From: Streptantibioticus cattleyicolor NRRL 8057 = DSM 46488
Lineage (GTDB): Bacteria > Actinomycetota > Actinomycetes > Streptomycetales > Streptomycetaceae
Assembly: GCF_000240165.1 (NCBI RefSeq)
Contig: NC_017586.1
Location: 1,364,001-1,428,000, forward strand
Reading direction: 5' to 3'
DNA length: 64,000 nt
Part shown: piece by piece, positions 43,332-50,899 of the stretch
How positions within the stretch are numbered: position 1 is the first letter of the stretch
Layout of the letters: every line of letters begins with the position of its first letter
Notes under the pieces: generated by a model
The model's input: the letters and a program-made list of their open reading frames with translations, nothing else
Database searches by the model: none
What the model was told of the DNA's origin: nothing
Program-made: the position numbers and the translations under genes

Positions 43332-43610
43332 TCAGCCGGGGATCAGGCCGTCCTCGCGGAGCATCTCGCGGACCTCGGAGATGGTGGCGTCCGGGGCGGG
43401 CAGCACCAGGTCGGACGGCTCCAGGGCGTCGTCCGGCAGCGGCTCGCCGAGCCGGCGCACCGCCTCCAGCAGGGCGCCCAGGGTCCGGCGGAACCCGGCC
43501 TCGTCGTCCTTCTCCAACTCGACGAGCAGGGCGTCATCCAGCGTGTTGAGTTCGTCCAGGTGGCTGTCGGCCAGTCTCACCTGGCCCTCCCCCATGATCC
43601 TGACGATCAC
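43332..43610 (-). CDS. pspAA: PspA-associated protein PspAA
   Basis: A 92-aa acidic protein encoded directly downstream of pspA. MIVRIMGEGQVRL and DDALLVELEKDDEAGFRRTL match the small PspAA family that accompanies PspA in actinobacteria. It probably modulates PspA assembly in envelope stress. The GTG start has GGGAG six bases upstream. It follows pspA by 35 bases in the same operon. Confidence 0.85.
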   Translation of the reverse strand: MIVRIMGEGQVRLADSHLDELNTLDDALLVELEKDDEAGFRRTLGALLEAVRRLGEPLPDDALEPSDLVLPAPDATISEVREMLREDGLIPG

Positions 43611-43645
43611 GACGGTCTCCCTTCGCGGTGCTGGGGCCGGGCGGC

Positions 43646-44449
43646 TCAGCGCTTGTCGAATCGCGGCTGGTCCTGCGGGCGCTGCTGGTGGGCCTGGCCG
43701 CCCTGGCCGCCCTGGCCGCCCTCGATGGCCTGCTGGCCACCGGAGCCGCCGGCCAGTTCGGCCTTCATCCGCTGGAGCTCCAGCTCCACGTCGGAACCGC
43801 CGGAGAGCCGCTCCAGCTCCGCCGTGATGTCGTCCTTGGCCATCCCCGAGGGGTCGTCCAGGGCGCCGGAGGCGAGCAGTTCGTCGATGGCGCCGGCCCG
43901 GGCCTGCATCTGGGCGGTCTTGTCCTCGGCCCGCTGGATCGCCAGGCCGACGTCGCCCATCTCCTCGGAGATGCCGGAGAACGCCTCGCCGATCTTGGTC
44001 TGCGCCTGGGCGGCGGTGTAGGTGGCCTTGATGGTCTCCTTCTTGGTGCGGAAGGCGTCCACCTTGGCCTGCAACCGCTGCGAGGCGAGGGTGAGTTTCT
44101 CCTCCTCGCCCTGGAGGGTCTGGTGCTGCGTCTCCAGGTCGGTGATCTGCTGCTGGAGCGCGGACCTGCGGGTCAGCGCCTCGCGGGCCAGGTCCTCCCG
44201 GCCCAGCGCGAGCGCCTTGCGGCCCTGCTCCTCCAGCTTGGCCGACTGCTGCTGGAGCCCGTTCAACTGGAGCTCCAGCCGCTTACGGGAGGTGGCCACG
44301 TCGGCCACCCCGCGGCGTACCTTCTGCAGCAGTTCCAACTGCTTCTGGTACGAGTAGTCGAGCGTCTCGCGCGGGTCCTCGGCCCGGTCCAGGGCCTTGT
44401 TGGCCTTCGCGCGGAAGATCATCCCCATCCGCTTCATGACACCGCTCAT
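43646..44449 (-). CDS. pspA: PspA/IM30 family membrane-stress protein
   Basis: A 267-aa helical ESCRT-III-like protein that coats and repairs the cytoplasmic membrane. It starts with the amphipathic MKRMGMIFRAKANKALDRAEDP and is almost entirely coiled coil from residue 30 to 215, as in PspA and Vipp1. The C-terminal 35 residues are Gly/Gln-rich (GGQGGQGGQAHQQ) and probably disordered, an addition to the core fold. The ATG at 44449 was chosen over an upstream open frame without family likeness. Cotranscribed with pspAA. Confidence 0.93.
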   Translation of the reverse strand: MSGVMKRMGMIFRAKANKALDRAEDPRETLDYSYQKQLELLQKVRRGVADVATSRKRLELQLNGLQQQSAKLEEQGRKALALGREDLAREALTRRSALQQQITDLETQHQTLQGEEEKLTLASQRLQAKVDAFRTKKETIKATYTAAQAQTKIGEAFSGISEEMGDVGLAIQRAEDKTAQMQARAGAIDELLASGALDDPSGMAKDDITAELERLSGGSDVELELQRMKAELAGGSGGQQAIEGGQGGQGGQAHQQRPQDQPRFDKR

Positions 44450-44674
44450 GGGCCTCGCGCGCCCCCTTCGTCGACTCTCTCCGGCACCTTCGTTGACCCC
44501 TACAGTACGGGCCCCGGTTCCATTACCGCACTGTTCGCAGGGGGATGCGCTCATCCTGAGGGACGATCGGGGCCGACGCGCATCCGGCGCAGGGAGTAGG
44601 CGGACGCCCCGGGCCCCGGAGCGGGCGTAAGGTGCGCCGTCCGACGCGGGTGGGGGGCCGCCCGCCGCAGCACG

Positions 44675-44680
44675 TACCCT
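44675..44680 (+). promoter_or_regulatory. Candidate -10 box of a leaderless DUF3043 mRNA
   Basis: TACCCT (TAnnnT) ends seven bases before the GTG at 44688, which has no ribosome site. Confidence 0.4.
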
Positions 44681-44687
44681 TGGCCTT

Positions 44688-45284
44688 GTGTTCCGACGTC
44701 GTTCCCAGGATGAGCAGGCCGCGCCCACCACGGTGACCGCGGACCCGGTCGAGGCCAAGCGCCGCGACCCCCAGGCCCCCAAGGGGCGCCCGACCCCCAA
44801 GCGCAGCGAGGCCCAGGCCCGCCGCCCCCGTCCGGCCGCCACCGGTGACCGCAAGGCCGCGGCCAAGCAGGCCCGGGAGGCACGCCGGATCGAGATGGCC
44901 AAGCAGCGCGAGGCGCTGGCCAGCGGCGACGAGCGTTACCTGCCGGTCCGCGACAAGGGCCCGGTGCGCCGCTTCTGCCGCGACTACGTCGACGCCCGCT
45001 ACCACGTGGCCGAACTGTTCCTGCCGCTGGCCGTGGTGATCCTGGTGATCAGCATGGTGCCCAACATGCGGGTCAAGGACGTCTCGCTGCTGCTGTGGCT
45101 GGTGCTGATCGTGCTCATCGTGGGCCAGTCGCTCTTCACCGGGCTGCGGCTGCGCTCGCTGCTGGCCGACCGCTTCCCCAAGGAGAACAAGCGCGGCGCG
45201 GTCGCCTACGCCCTGATGCGTTCCCTCCAGATGCGCCGGATGCGGCTGCCCAAGCCGCAGGTCAAGCGCGGAGAGCGGGGCTGA
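44688..45284 (+). CDS. DUF3043 membrane protein
   Basis: A 198-aa protein of the DUF3043 family, nearly universal in actinobacteria and of unknown function. A Lys/Arg/Pro-rich disordered region (residues 1-80) precedes KGPVRRFCRDYVDARYHVAELFLP, then two membrane helices at about 107-125 and 130-148, and a basic C-terminus. The GTG start looks leaderless. The stop overlaps the probable CTG start of the methyltransferase gene. Confidence 0.88.
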   Translation: MFRRRSQDEQAAPTTVTADPVEAKRRDPQAPKGRPTPKRSEAQARRPRPAATGDRKAAAKQAREARRIEMAKQREALASGDERYLPVRDKGPVRRFCRDYVDARYHVAELFLPLAVVILVISMVPNMRVKDVSLLLWLVLIVLIVGQSLFTGLRLRSLLADRFPKENKRGAVAYALMRSLQMRRMRLPKPQVKRGERG

Positions 45285-46087
45285 CCGGGCAGCCCGCGGC
45301 CACCGGGTTCACCGGCGGCGCGGACAACTGGCTGGCCGGCCTGGGGGGCCTGCGCAACATGGTGCGCCAGGAGCTGGTCGCCCGGCAGCTCGACGAGCAG
45401 ATCACCGCCCGCTTCCCCGTCGGCCGCCGGCTGCGGGTGCTCGACGTCGGACTCGGGCAGGGCACCCAGGCGCTGCGGCTGGCCCGCGGCGGCCACGCGG
45501 TGACCGGGCTGGAGAGCGACCCGGCGATGCTGGCCGCCGTCGAGGAGACGCTGGCCGGGGAGCCGGAGGGGATCCGCGAGCGGGTACGGCTGGTGACCGG
45601 CGACGGCCGCGAGACCGGCCGCCACTTCGAACCGGGCAGCTTCGACGTGGTGCTCTGCCACGGCGTGCTGATGTACGTGGACGACCCGGACGCGATGCTC
45701 GCCGGGCTGGCCCGGGTGCTCGCCCCCGGCGGCCTGCTGTCGCTGCTGGTGCGCAACGCCGACGCGCTGGCGATGCGGCCGGGGCTCGCCGGTGACTGGG
45801 AGGGCGCGCTGGACGCCTTCGCCACCACCGCGTACACCAACCGGCTGGGCCTGCGGGTACGGGCCGACCGCCGCGAGACGCTCACCGCCACGCTCACCGC
45901 GATCGGGGTGCCGCTGCACACCTGGTACGGGGTGCGGGTGTTCACCGACACGGCGGCCGACGAAGCCGTTCCGCCGCCGGAGCCCGGGGCGCTCGACCGG
46001 CTGCTGGCCGCCGAGGACCGCGCCGGGCGCACCGATCCGTACCGGTCGGTGGCGGCGTTGCTGCACCTGTGCGGAGTCCGTGACTGA
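45281..46087 (+). CDS. Class I SAM-dependent methyltransferase
   Basis: A 268-aa methyltransferase. The SAM-binding motif I LDVGLGQGTQALRLA lies near residue 51, and DVVLCHGVLMYVDDP is motif IV/V. Acceptor unknown. The conserved N-terminus (TGFTGGADNWLAGLGGLRNMV) begins before any ATG or GTG in frame near the end of the DUF3043 gene. A CTG at 45281, overlapping that gene's TGA, with GGAG seven bases upstream, is the only sensible start; the first ATG, at 45358, would remove the conserved region. It is coupled to DUF3043. Confidence 0.85.
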   Translation: MTGQPAATGFTGGADNWLAGLGGLRNMVRQELVARQLDEQITARFPVGRRLRVLDVGLGQGTQALRLARGGHAVTGLESDPAMLAAVEETLAGEPEGIRERVRLVTGDGRETGRHFEPGSFDVVLCHGVLMYVDDPDAMLAGLARVLAPGGLLSLLVRNADALAMRPGLAGDWEGALDAFATTAYTNRLGLRVRADRRETLTATLTAIGVPLHTWYGVRVFTDTAADEAVPPPEPGALDRLLAAEDRAGRTDPYRSVAALLHLCGVRD

Positions 46088-46137
46088 TTGACGCCGCTCC
46101 GCTCGCCCCGGCCGCCGGGGCGGGAGAGCCTTGGGTC

Positions 46138-47211
46138 ATGAGCGGATCACGCATCGTCCGTGCCGTGCCCGCCGCGCTGCTGTGCGCGGCGCTGCTCGCC
46201 GGGTGCTCCGGTTCCCGGGGCGGCGCCCCGGCCCCGTCCGCCTCCCCGGGTACGGCCGCGCCGTCCCGGGGCGCGGGGCCGACGGTGAGCGACCGGTTGC
46301 AGGACGAGTACCAGAAGGTCGTCAGGGACGTGCTGCCCTCGGTGGTGCAGATCACCGCGGGCCAGTCGCTGGGGTCCGGGATCGTCTACGACACGTCCGG
46401 GGACATCGTCACCAACGCCCATGTGGTGGGCGACTCCACCGCGTTCAAGGTGACCCTGGCGACCGGCGGCGGATCGGCCGACGCCACGCTGGTGGGCAGC
46501 TACCCGGCCGACGACCTCGCGGTGATCAGGCTGCGCCGGCCGCCCGGCGGGCTCAAACCGGCCGTCTTCGGCGACTCCGCCAAGGTGGAGGTCGGCCAGA
46601 TCACGCTGGCCATGGGCAACCCGCTGGGGCTGTCCAGCAGCGTCACGCAGGGCATCGTCTCGGCGGTCGGCCGTACGGTGAGCGAGGGCGGCAACGGCGG
46701 CGGCAACGGGGCCACCATCGCCAACATGGTGCAGACCTCGGCCGCCATCAACCCCGGCAACAGCGGCGGCGCCCTGGTCAACCTCTCCAGCCAGGTCATC
46801 GGCATCCCCACCCTCGCCGCCACCGACCCCGAACTCGGCAACAGCGCCGCCCCCGGCATCGGCTTCGCCATCCCCGCCTCCACCGTCACCGACATCGCCG
46901 GTCAACTGGTCAAGAACGGCAAGGTCACCAACTCCGGCCGCGCCGCCCTCGGCGTCACGGTACGCACCGTTCTCGGCGACAACTTCCAGCCCGCCGGCGT
47001 CGCCATCGTCTCCGTCAAAAACGGCGGCGCCGCCGACAAGGCCGGCCTGCGCCCCGACGACGTCATCACCAAACTCGACGCCACCCCCGTGACCACCGCC
47101 GCCTCCCTCACCGAAGTCCTGGCCGCCCACCGCCCCGGCGACCACGTGACGGTCACGTACACCCGTGACGGCTCGCGGCGGACGGCGGGGGTGACGCTGG
47201 GCCAGTTGTGA
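46138..47211 (+). CDS. S1C (HtrA/DegP-like) serine protease lipoprotein with PDZ domain
   Basis: A 357-aa exported quality-control protease. Lipobox LLAGC near residue 23, a Pro/Ser/Ala linker, then the trypsin-like domain with the triad His in TNAHVVG (near 95), Asp in DDLAVIRL (near 125) and Ser in NPGNSGGAL (near 209), then a PDZ domain from about residue 265 (GVTVRTV...GLRPDDVI). It lies near pspA, another envelope-stress gene. The ATG has GGGAG about 11 bases upstream. Confidence 0.93.
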   Translation: MSGSRIVRAVPAALLCAALLAGCSGSRGGAPAPSASPGTAAPSRGAGPTVSDRLQDEYQKVVRDVLPSVVQITAGQSLGSGIVYDTSGDIVTNAHVVGDSTAFKVTLATGGGSADATLVGSYPADDLAVIRLRRPPGGLKPAVFGDSAKVEVGQITLAMGNPLGLSSSVTQGIVSAVGRTVSEGGNGGGNGATIANMVQTSAAINPGNSGGALVNLSSQVIGIPTLAATDPELGNSAAPGIGFAIPASTVTDIAGQLVKNGKVTNSGRAALGVTVRTVLGDNFQPAGVAIVSVKNGGAADKAGLRPDDVITKLDATPVTTAASLTEVLAAHRPGDHVTVTYTRDGSRRTAGVTLGQL

Positions 47212-47676
47212 CCGGGGGACGCCGGGCCGTGGCGGGCCGCCTCCGGCGGGGGGCGCCGCCGCCGGGGGCGGGCGAGCCCGTCGGAGCGCCGCCCCCCGGC
47301 GCAAGGGGGTGGGGTCGCCCCGCCGCCGACGCGAGCGGGCGAGCCCGCACCCAGGGGGGCGAACGGCCGCCCACCGATACGGGGCTCGGCGGGACGCCAC
47401 CCCCGGCACAAGGGGGTGGGGGGCCCGCCGCCGTCCGCCACATGCGGTGAGCCTCGCAAGGCACCTCTGCCGGGCCGAGGCCCGACGCCGACACATACGG
47501 GCGAACCCGCACCCCGGCAGACGCCCCCCGGCCTCGACAGGCGGCGGGCCGTCCGCCCCGGCGCGAGGGGGGAGCCGACGGCACGGCGGGAGCCCCGCAA
47601 GGCGCGCCGGGCCGGGGCGGGCGGGGCCGTCCGGCGGCGGGCCGATGGACCGGCGGGGAACCCTTGCCGTGCCGGG
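47212..47676. repeat. Repeat-rich GC intergenic region with short palindromes
   Basis: No gene is supported. A unit of CCCCC, GGCGCAA or GGCACAA, and GGGGGTGGGG is found at 47292-47314 and 47399-47421, with a variant at 47556-47572. A second unit, CGGGCGAGCCCG or CGGGCGAACCCGCACCC, occurs near 47268, 47336 and 47499. Each can form a short hairpin. Related units occur before cobT. Confidence 0.55.
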
Positions 47677-47889
47677 TCAGCCCGCGTCGGCCTCCGACAG
47701 GCTCATCGGGCCGTAGATCTCGGTGGCGTCCTCGAACAGGGTGACCTGGTCGACGCCGGCGTCGAGCAGGTCCTTCCAGTTCTCACCGAGCCAGGACTCG
47801 GCGTCCCCCTGGGTGGTGAACTCCTCCTGGTCGACCGCCGGAGCCGTCCGGGTGCCGTCCGACTTCTCGAACCGCCATGTCCACGCCAT
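47677..47889 (-). CDS. Small conserved hypothetical protein
   Basis: A 70-aa acidic protein (MAWTWRFEKSDGTRT...) with an Asp/Glu/Trp-rich core. Such short proteins are conserved near the cob genes of streptomycetes as I recall; function unknown. The ATG has AAGGGG about seven bases upstream. It diverges from the cobU-type gene. Confidence 0.75.
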   Translation of the reverse strand: MAWTWRFEKSDGTRTAPAVDQEEFTTQGDAESWLGENWKDLLDAGVDQVTLFEDATEIYGPMSLSEADAG

Positions 47890-48002
47890 GCCGTGCCCCT
47901 TCCACCGTGGGTTACCCGCGCAGGTTAACCGAAGATCACCGCCGCCGGGCCGCGCCGTGGGCAGATGCGACGCGCACCCGCGGCGTAGGCGACGATGTGG
48001 CC

Positions 48003-49196
48003 ATGGAGATCACGCTGCTCGGCACCGGCGGACCGCGCGGGCTGCCGGTGCCCGGCTGCCCGTGCGCGGTCTGCTCCGCCGCCGTCGCGTCGGCGGCCCG
48101 TGCCCCCGTTTCGCTGCTCGTCGACGGGACACTGCTGCTCGACCTCACCCCCGGCCCGGCGCTGGCCGCCGCCCGGGCCGGCCGCACCCTCAGCGGGGTA
48201 CGCCAGGTGCTGCTCACCCATCCGCAGGCGGGCCCCCCGGTCGACCTGCCGCCAGGGCTGCCCGCCCCGGGACGGGTACCGGAGGGCGAACGCCTCACCT
48301 CGCTCACCGGCCACCGGGTGCTCGCCGTCCCGGTGGACGCCCCCGGCACCGGCTACGAGGTGACCGGCCCGGCCGGCGACCGGCTGCTCTACCTGCCGCC
48401 CGGCTGCGGCCCGGCCGGGCTCTCCTCCGACGGCGACCCGGCCCCCTACGACATGGTGCTCCTCGACGTCGTCGGCCGGCCCGACGCGCTCGCCCGGCTG
48501 CGGGCGGCCGGCGCGGTGGGCGCCACCACCGACGTGATCGCCGTCCACCTCGGCCACGACGCGCCCCCCGAACCCGAACTCCACCGCCGGCTCGGAGCGG
48601 CCGGCGCCCGCGCCGTCCCGGACGGCCGCACCCTCACCGTCGGCGAGTACGAGGCCGTACCGGACGTACCGCGCCGCACCCTCGTCCTCGGCGGCGCCCG
48701 CTCCGGCAAGTCCGCCGAGGCCGAACGGCGGCTGTCCGCCTTCCCCGGCGTCGTCTACGTGGCCACCGGCGGCACCCGGGACGGCGACGCGGAGTGGGCC
48801 GCCCGGGTCCGGCTGCACCGCGAGCGCCGCCCGGCGACCTGGCGCACCGTCGAGACCTGCGACCTCCTCCCCCTGCTCGCCGAGGACGGCCCCCCGCTCC
48901 TCGTCGACTGCCTCGCGCTCTGGCTCACCCACGTGATGGACGCCGCCGGCGCGTGGCAGGACGCCCCCGGCGCCGACCGCGAGATCGACCACCGCACGGC
49001 GGAACTCGCCGCCGCGTGGCGCGCGACCCGGCGCACCGTGGTCGCCGTCAGCAACGAGGTCGGCTCCGGCGTGGTCCCCGCGACCGCCTCCGGCCGACGG
49101 TTCCGTGACGCCCTCGGCCGCCTCAACACGGCCGTCGCCGCCGAATCCGAACACGTCCTCCTGGTCGTCTCCGGACTCGCCCTCCGCCTCCGCTAG
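48003..49196 (+). CDS. cobU: Adenosylcobinamide kinase/guanylyltransferase fused to an N-terminal metallo-beta-lactamase-like domain
   Basis: A 397-aa fusion. The C-terminal half, from about residue 225, is CobU: P-loop GGARSGKS (residues about 230-237), LHRERRPATWRTVE with the His that is guanylylated, and VDCLALWLT. It makes adenosylcobinamide-GDP in the nucleotide-loop assembly of B12. The N-terminal half starts ITLLGTGGPRGLPVPGCPCAVC, like PhnP-type metallo-beta-lactamase proteins, but the HxHxDH metal motif is degraded (LLTHPQAGPPVDLP). cobT and cobS follow after a repeat-filled gap. Confidence 0.88.
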   Translation: MEITLLGTGGPRGLPVPGCPCAVCSAAVASAARAPVSLLVDGTLLLDLTPGPALAAARAGRTLSGVRQVLLTHPQAGPPVDLPPGLPAPGRVPEGERLTSLTGHRVLAVPVDAPGTGYEVTGPAGDRLLYLPPGCGPAGLSSDGDPAPYDMVLLDVVGRPDALARLRAAGAVGATTDVIAVHLGHDAPPEPELHRRLGAAGARAVPDGRTLTVGEYEAVPDVPRRTLVLGGARSGKSAEAERRLSAFPGVVYVATGGTRDGDAEWAARVRLHRERRPATWRTVETCDLLPLLAEDGPPLLVDCLALWLTHVMDAAGAWQDAPGADREIDHRTAELAAAWRATRRTVVAVSNEVGSGVVPATASGRRFRDALGRLNTAVAAESEHVLLVVSGLALRLR

Positions 49197-49346
49197 CCCG
49201 CCACGCGGTTGCCGCCCCCGCACCGCTTCAGGGTTCCGGAGTGGCCCCCGTTCGCCCCTGCCCGGTGGGTGGTTGGGGTGGGTTTTTGGTTTGGTTCGGC
49301 ACGGGGTGGCTTCGCCTATTGCCGGTACGGGGTCGGGGGCGCGCCG
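49197..49346. other. Intergenic start after cobU, with a G/T-rich tract
   Basis: No gene is supported. The plus strand has an unusual G/T tract at 49264-49293 (GGTGGGTGGTTGGGGTGGG followed by five T), which could form a G-quadruplex or act in termination. Confidence 0.4.
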
Positions 49347-49622
49347 GGGGTGACTCCTCGCTCCAGGTATCCCCCACGGTTGCGCTCCGGCTGCTGGGTC
49401 GCTGCGGGGACACCCCCGGCACACCCCCTTGCGCCGTCGTGCGGGTGCCTCTCTTCGCGGGAGAGGGTGACATAGGAGGTTGGGGTCACCCCGATCTCCT
49501 CCTTACCCACCCCGTGCCGCAGCGCGGAACGATGCAGAACGGGGGCGTGCAGGGGTGTCCCCGCAGCGACCCAGCGAACCGGCGGAAAGCCGAAGACGAA
49601 ACGCGGAGCGAGGAGTCACCCC
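49347..49622. repeat. Large two-block inverted repeat
   Basis: Two arms of about 70 bases in opposite orientation. The outer block GGGGTGACTCCTCGCTCC at 49347-49364 is matched perfectly at 49605-49622 (18 bases); the inner block at 49394-49416 is matched perfectly at 49552-49574 (23 bases). The 29-30 bases between blocks differ but keep length. The centre (49417-49551) contains a further palindrome and a CCCCC...GGGGG-type unit. It looks like two inverted copies of a small element, or one large RNA hairpin. Confidence 0.7.
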
Positions 49623-49801
49623 GGAGGGCCCCCGGGAACCCAGGCAGACAGTGCGCACCCCGCGCTATACGCGTACAGCCACGGGTGGGCGGGGGGAAGA
49701 ATTCCGTAACGCCAGCCACGACGAGACGGGGGATCGGGGGAACCCCGAGGAAGTGATGGCGGGCGTCAGCGCGAGCGAACCCCCTTGCGGGGGAGGGAAG
49801 C
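49623..49801. other. Intergenic region upstream of cobT
   Basis: No gene and no cobalamin riboswitch core is seen. A short hairpin ACCCCCTTGCGGGGG at 49779-49793 resembles the units at 47.3 kb. Confidence 0.45.
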
Positions 49802-49807
49802 TATCGT
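49802..49807 (+). promoter_or_regulatory. Candidate -10 box of a leaderless cobT mRNA
   Basis: TATCGT (TAnnnT) ends six bases before the GTG at 49814. A purine run GGAGGG lies too far upstream (about 16 bases) to serve as a ribosome site. Confidence 0.45.
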
Positions 49808-49813
49808 TCACCC

Positions 49814-50899
49814 GTGAGCAGCCTCCACCCACGTGATTTGATCCCGCAGGACTTCGACATCGACGCGTTCGCCGCGTTGATCGACCGGCCCGATCCCGCC
49901 ATCCGGCAGGATGCGCGGGAACGCAGGCGGCGGACGGCCGTACCGCAGGCGGCCCTCGGCCGGCTCGGCGAACTCGGCGACTGGCTCGCCTCGGTGCAGG
50001 GGCAGGCCCCGGCCCGGCCGATCGAGCGGGCCCGGCTGGTGGTGTTCGCCGGTGACCACGGCGTCGCGGCGCGCGAGGTCTCCGTCCACCCGGCCGGCCG
50101 CGCGAGCGACCTCGCGCGGGCGGTACTCGACGGCAGCGCGCCCGTCTCCGTACTCGCCCACCAGTACGGCGCCCAGGTCCGCCTCGTCGACATGGCGCTC
50201 GACTGCGACCCGGGCGAGTTGCCGGAGGAGGTGGTGCGCCACCGGGTGCGGCGCGGGTCGGGGGCGGTCGACGCCGAGGACGCGCTGACCGCGCAGGAGA
50301 CGGTGGCGGCGTTCCGGGCCGGGATGGCGGTCGCCGACGAGGAGGCGGATTCGGGTACGGATCTGCTGGTGCTCGGTGATGTGAGCGTGGGCGGCACCAC
50401 GGTGGCGGGGGTGCTGGTGGCCGCGTTGTGCGGCACGGACGCCTCGGTGGTGACCGGCCGCGGTTCCGGCATCGACGACCTGGCGTGGATGCGCAAGTGC
50501 GCCGCGATCCGGGACGCGTTGCGGCGGGCCCGGCCGGTGCTGGGCGACCCGGTGCGGCTGCTGGCGGCGGTGGGCGGTGCGGACTTCGCGGCGATCACCG
50601 GTTTCCTGCTCCAGGCGGCGGTGCGCAAGGTCCCGGTCGTGCTGGACGGGGTTGTCTCCGCGGCGTGCGCGCTGGTGGCGCAGCGGGTGGCGTTCCGCGC
50701 CCCGGACTGGTGGCTGGCCGGCCACGTCTCCGGCGAACCGGCGCAGGCCAAGGCGTTGGACCGGCTCTCGCTGGAGCCGCTGCTCGACCACGGGGTGCGG
50801 CTCGGTGAAGGCACCGGCGCGCTGCTGGCGTTGCCGTTGCTGAAGGCATCGGCCGCGTTCGCCGCCGAGTTGCCGGAGACCGGCGAAGCCGGTGGGTAG
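49814..50899 (+). CDS. cobT: Nicotinate-nucleotide--dimethylbenzimidazole phosphoribosyltransferase
   Basis: A 361-aa enzyme that makes alpha-ribazole phosphate for the lower ligand of B12. FAGDHGVAAREVSVHP, the GDVSVGGTT loop (a variant of the GE-x-GIGNTT loop of enteric CobT) and the catalytic-Glu region GVRLGEGTGALL near residue 331 are present. It overlaps cobS by eight bases. Confidence 0.93.
   Translation: MSSLHPRDLIPQDFDIDAFAALIDRPDPAIRQDARERRRRTAVPQAALGRLGELGDWLASVQGQAPARPIERARLVVFAGDHGVAAREVSVHPAGRASDLARAVLDGSAPVSVLAHQYGAQVRLVDMALDCDPGELPEEVVRHRVRRGSGAVDAEDALTAQETVAAFRAGMAVADEEADSGTDLLVLGDVSVGGTTVAGVLVAALCGTDASVVTGRGSGIDDLAWMRKCAAIRDALRRARPVLGDPVRLLAAVGGADFAAITGFLLQAAVRKVPVVLDGVVSAACALVAQRVAFRAPDWWLAGHVSGEPAQAKALDRLSLEPLLDHGVRLGEGTGALLALPLLKASAAFAAELPETGEAGG

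Noticed and set aside
49197-49813. A cobalamin riboswitch expected in front of cobT
   Set aside because: I searched by eye for the B12-box core on both strands and did not find it; a leaderless -10 fits the cobT start instead.
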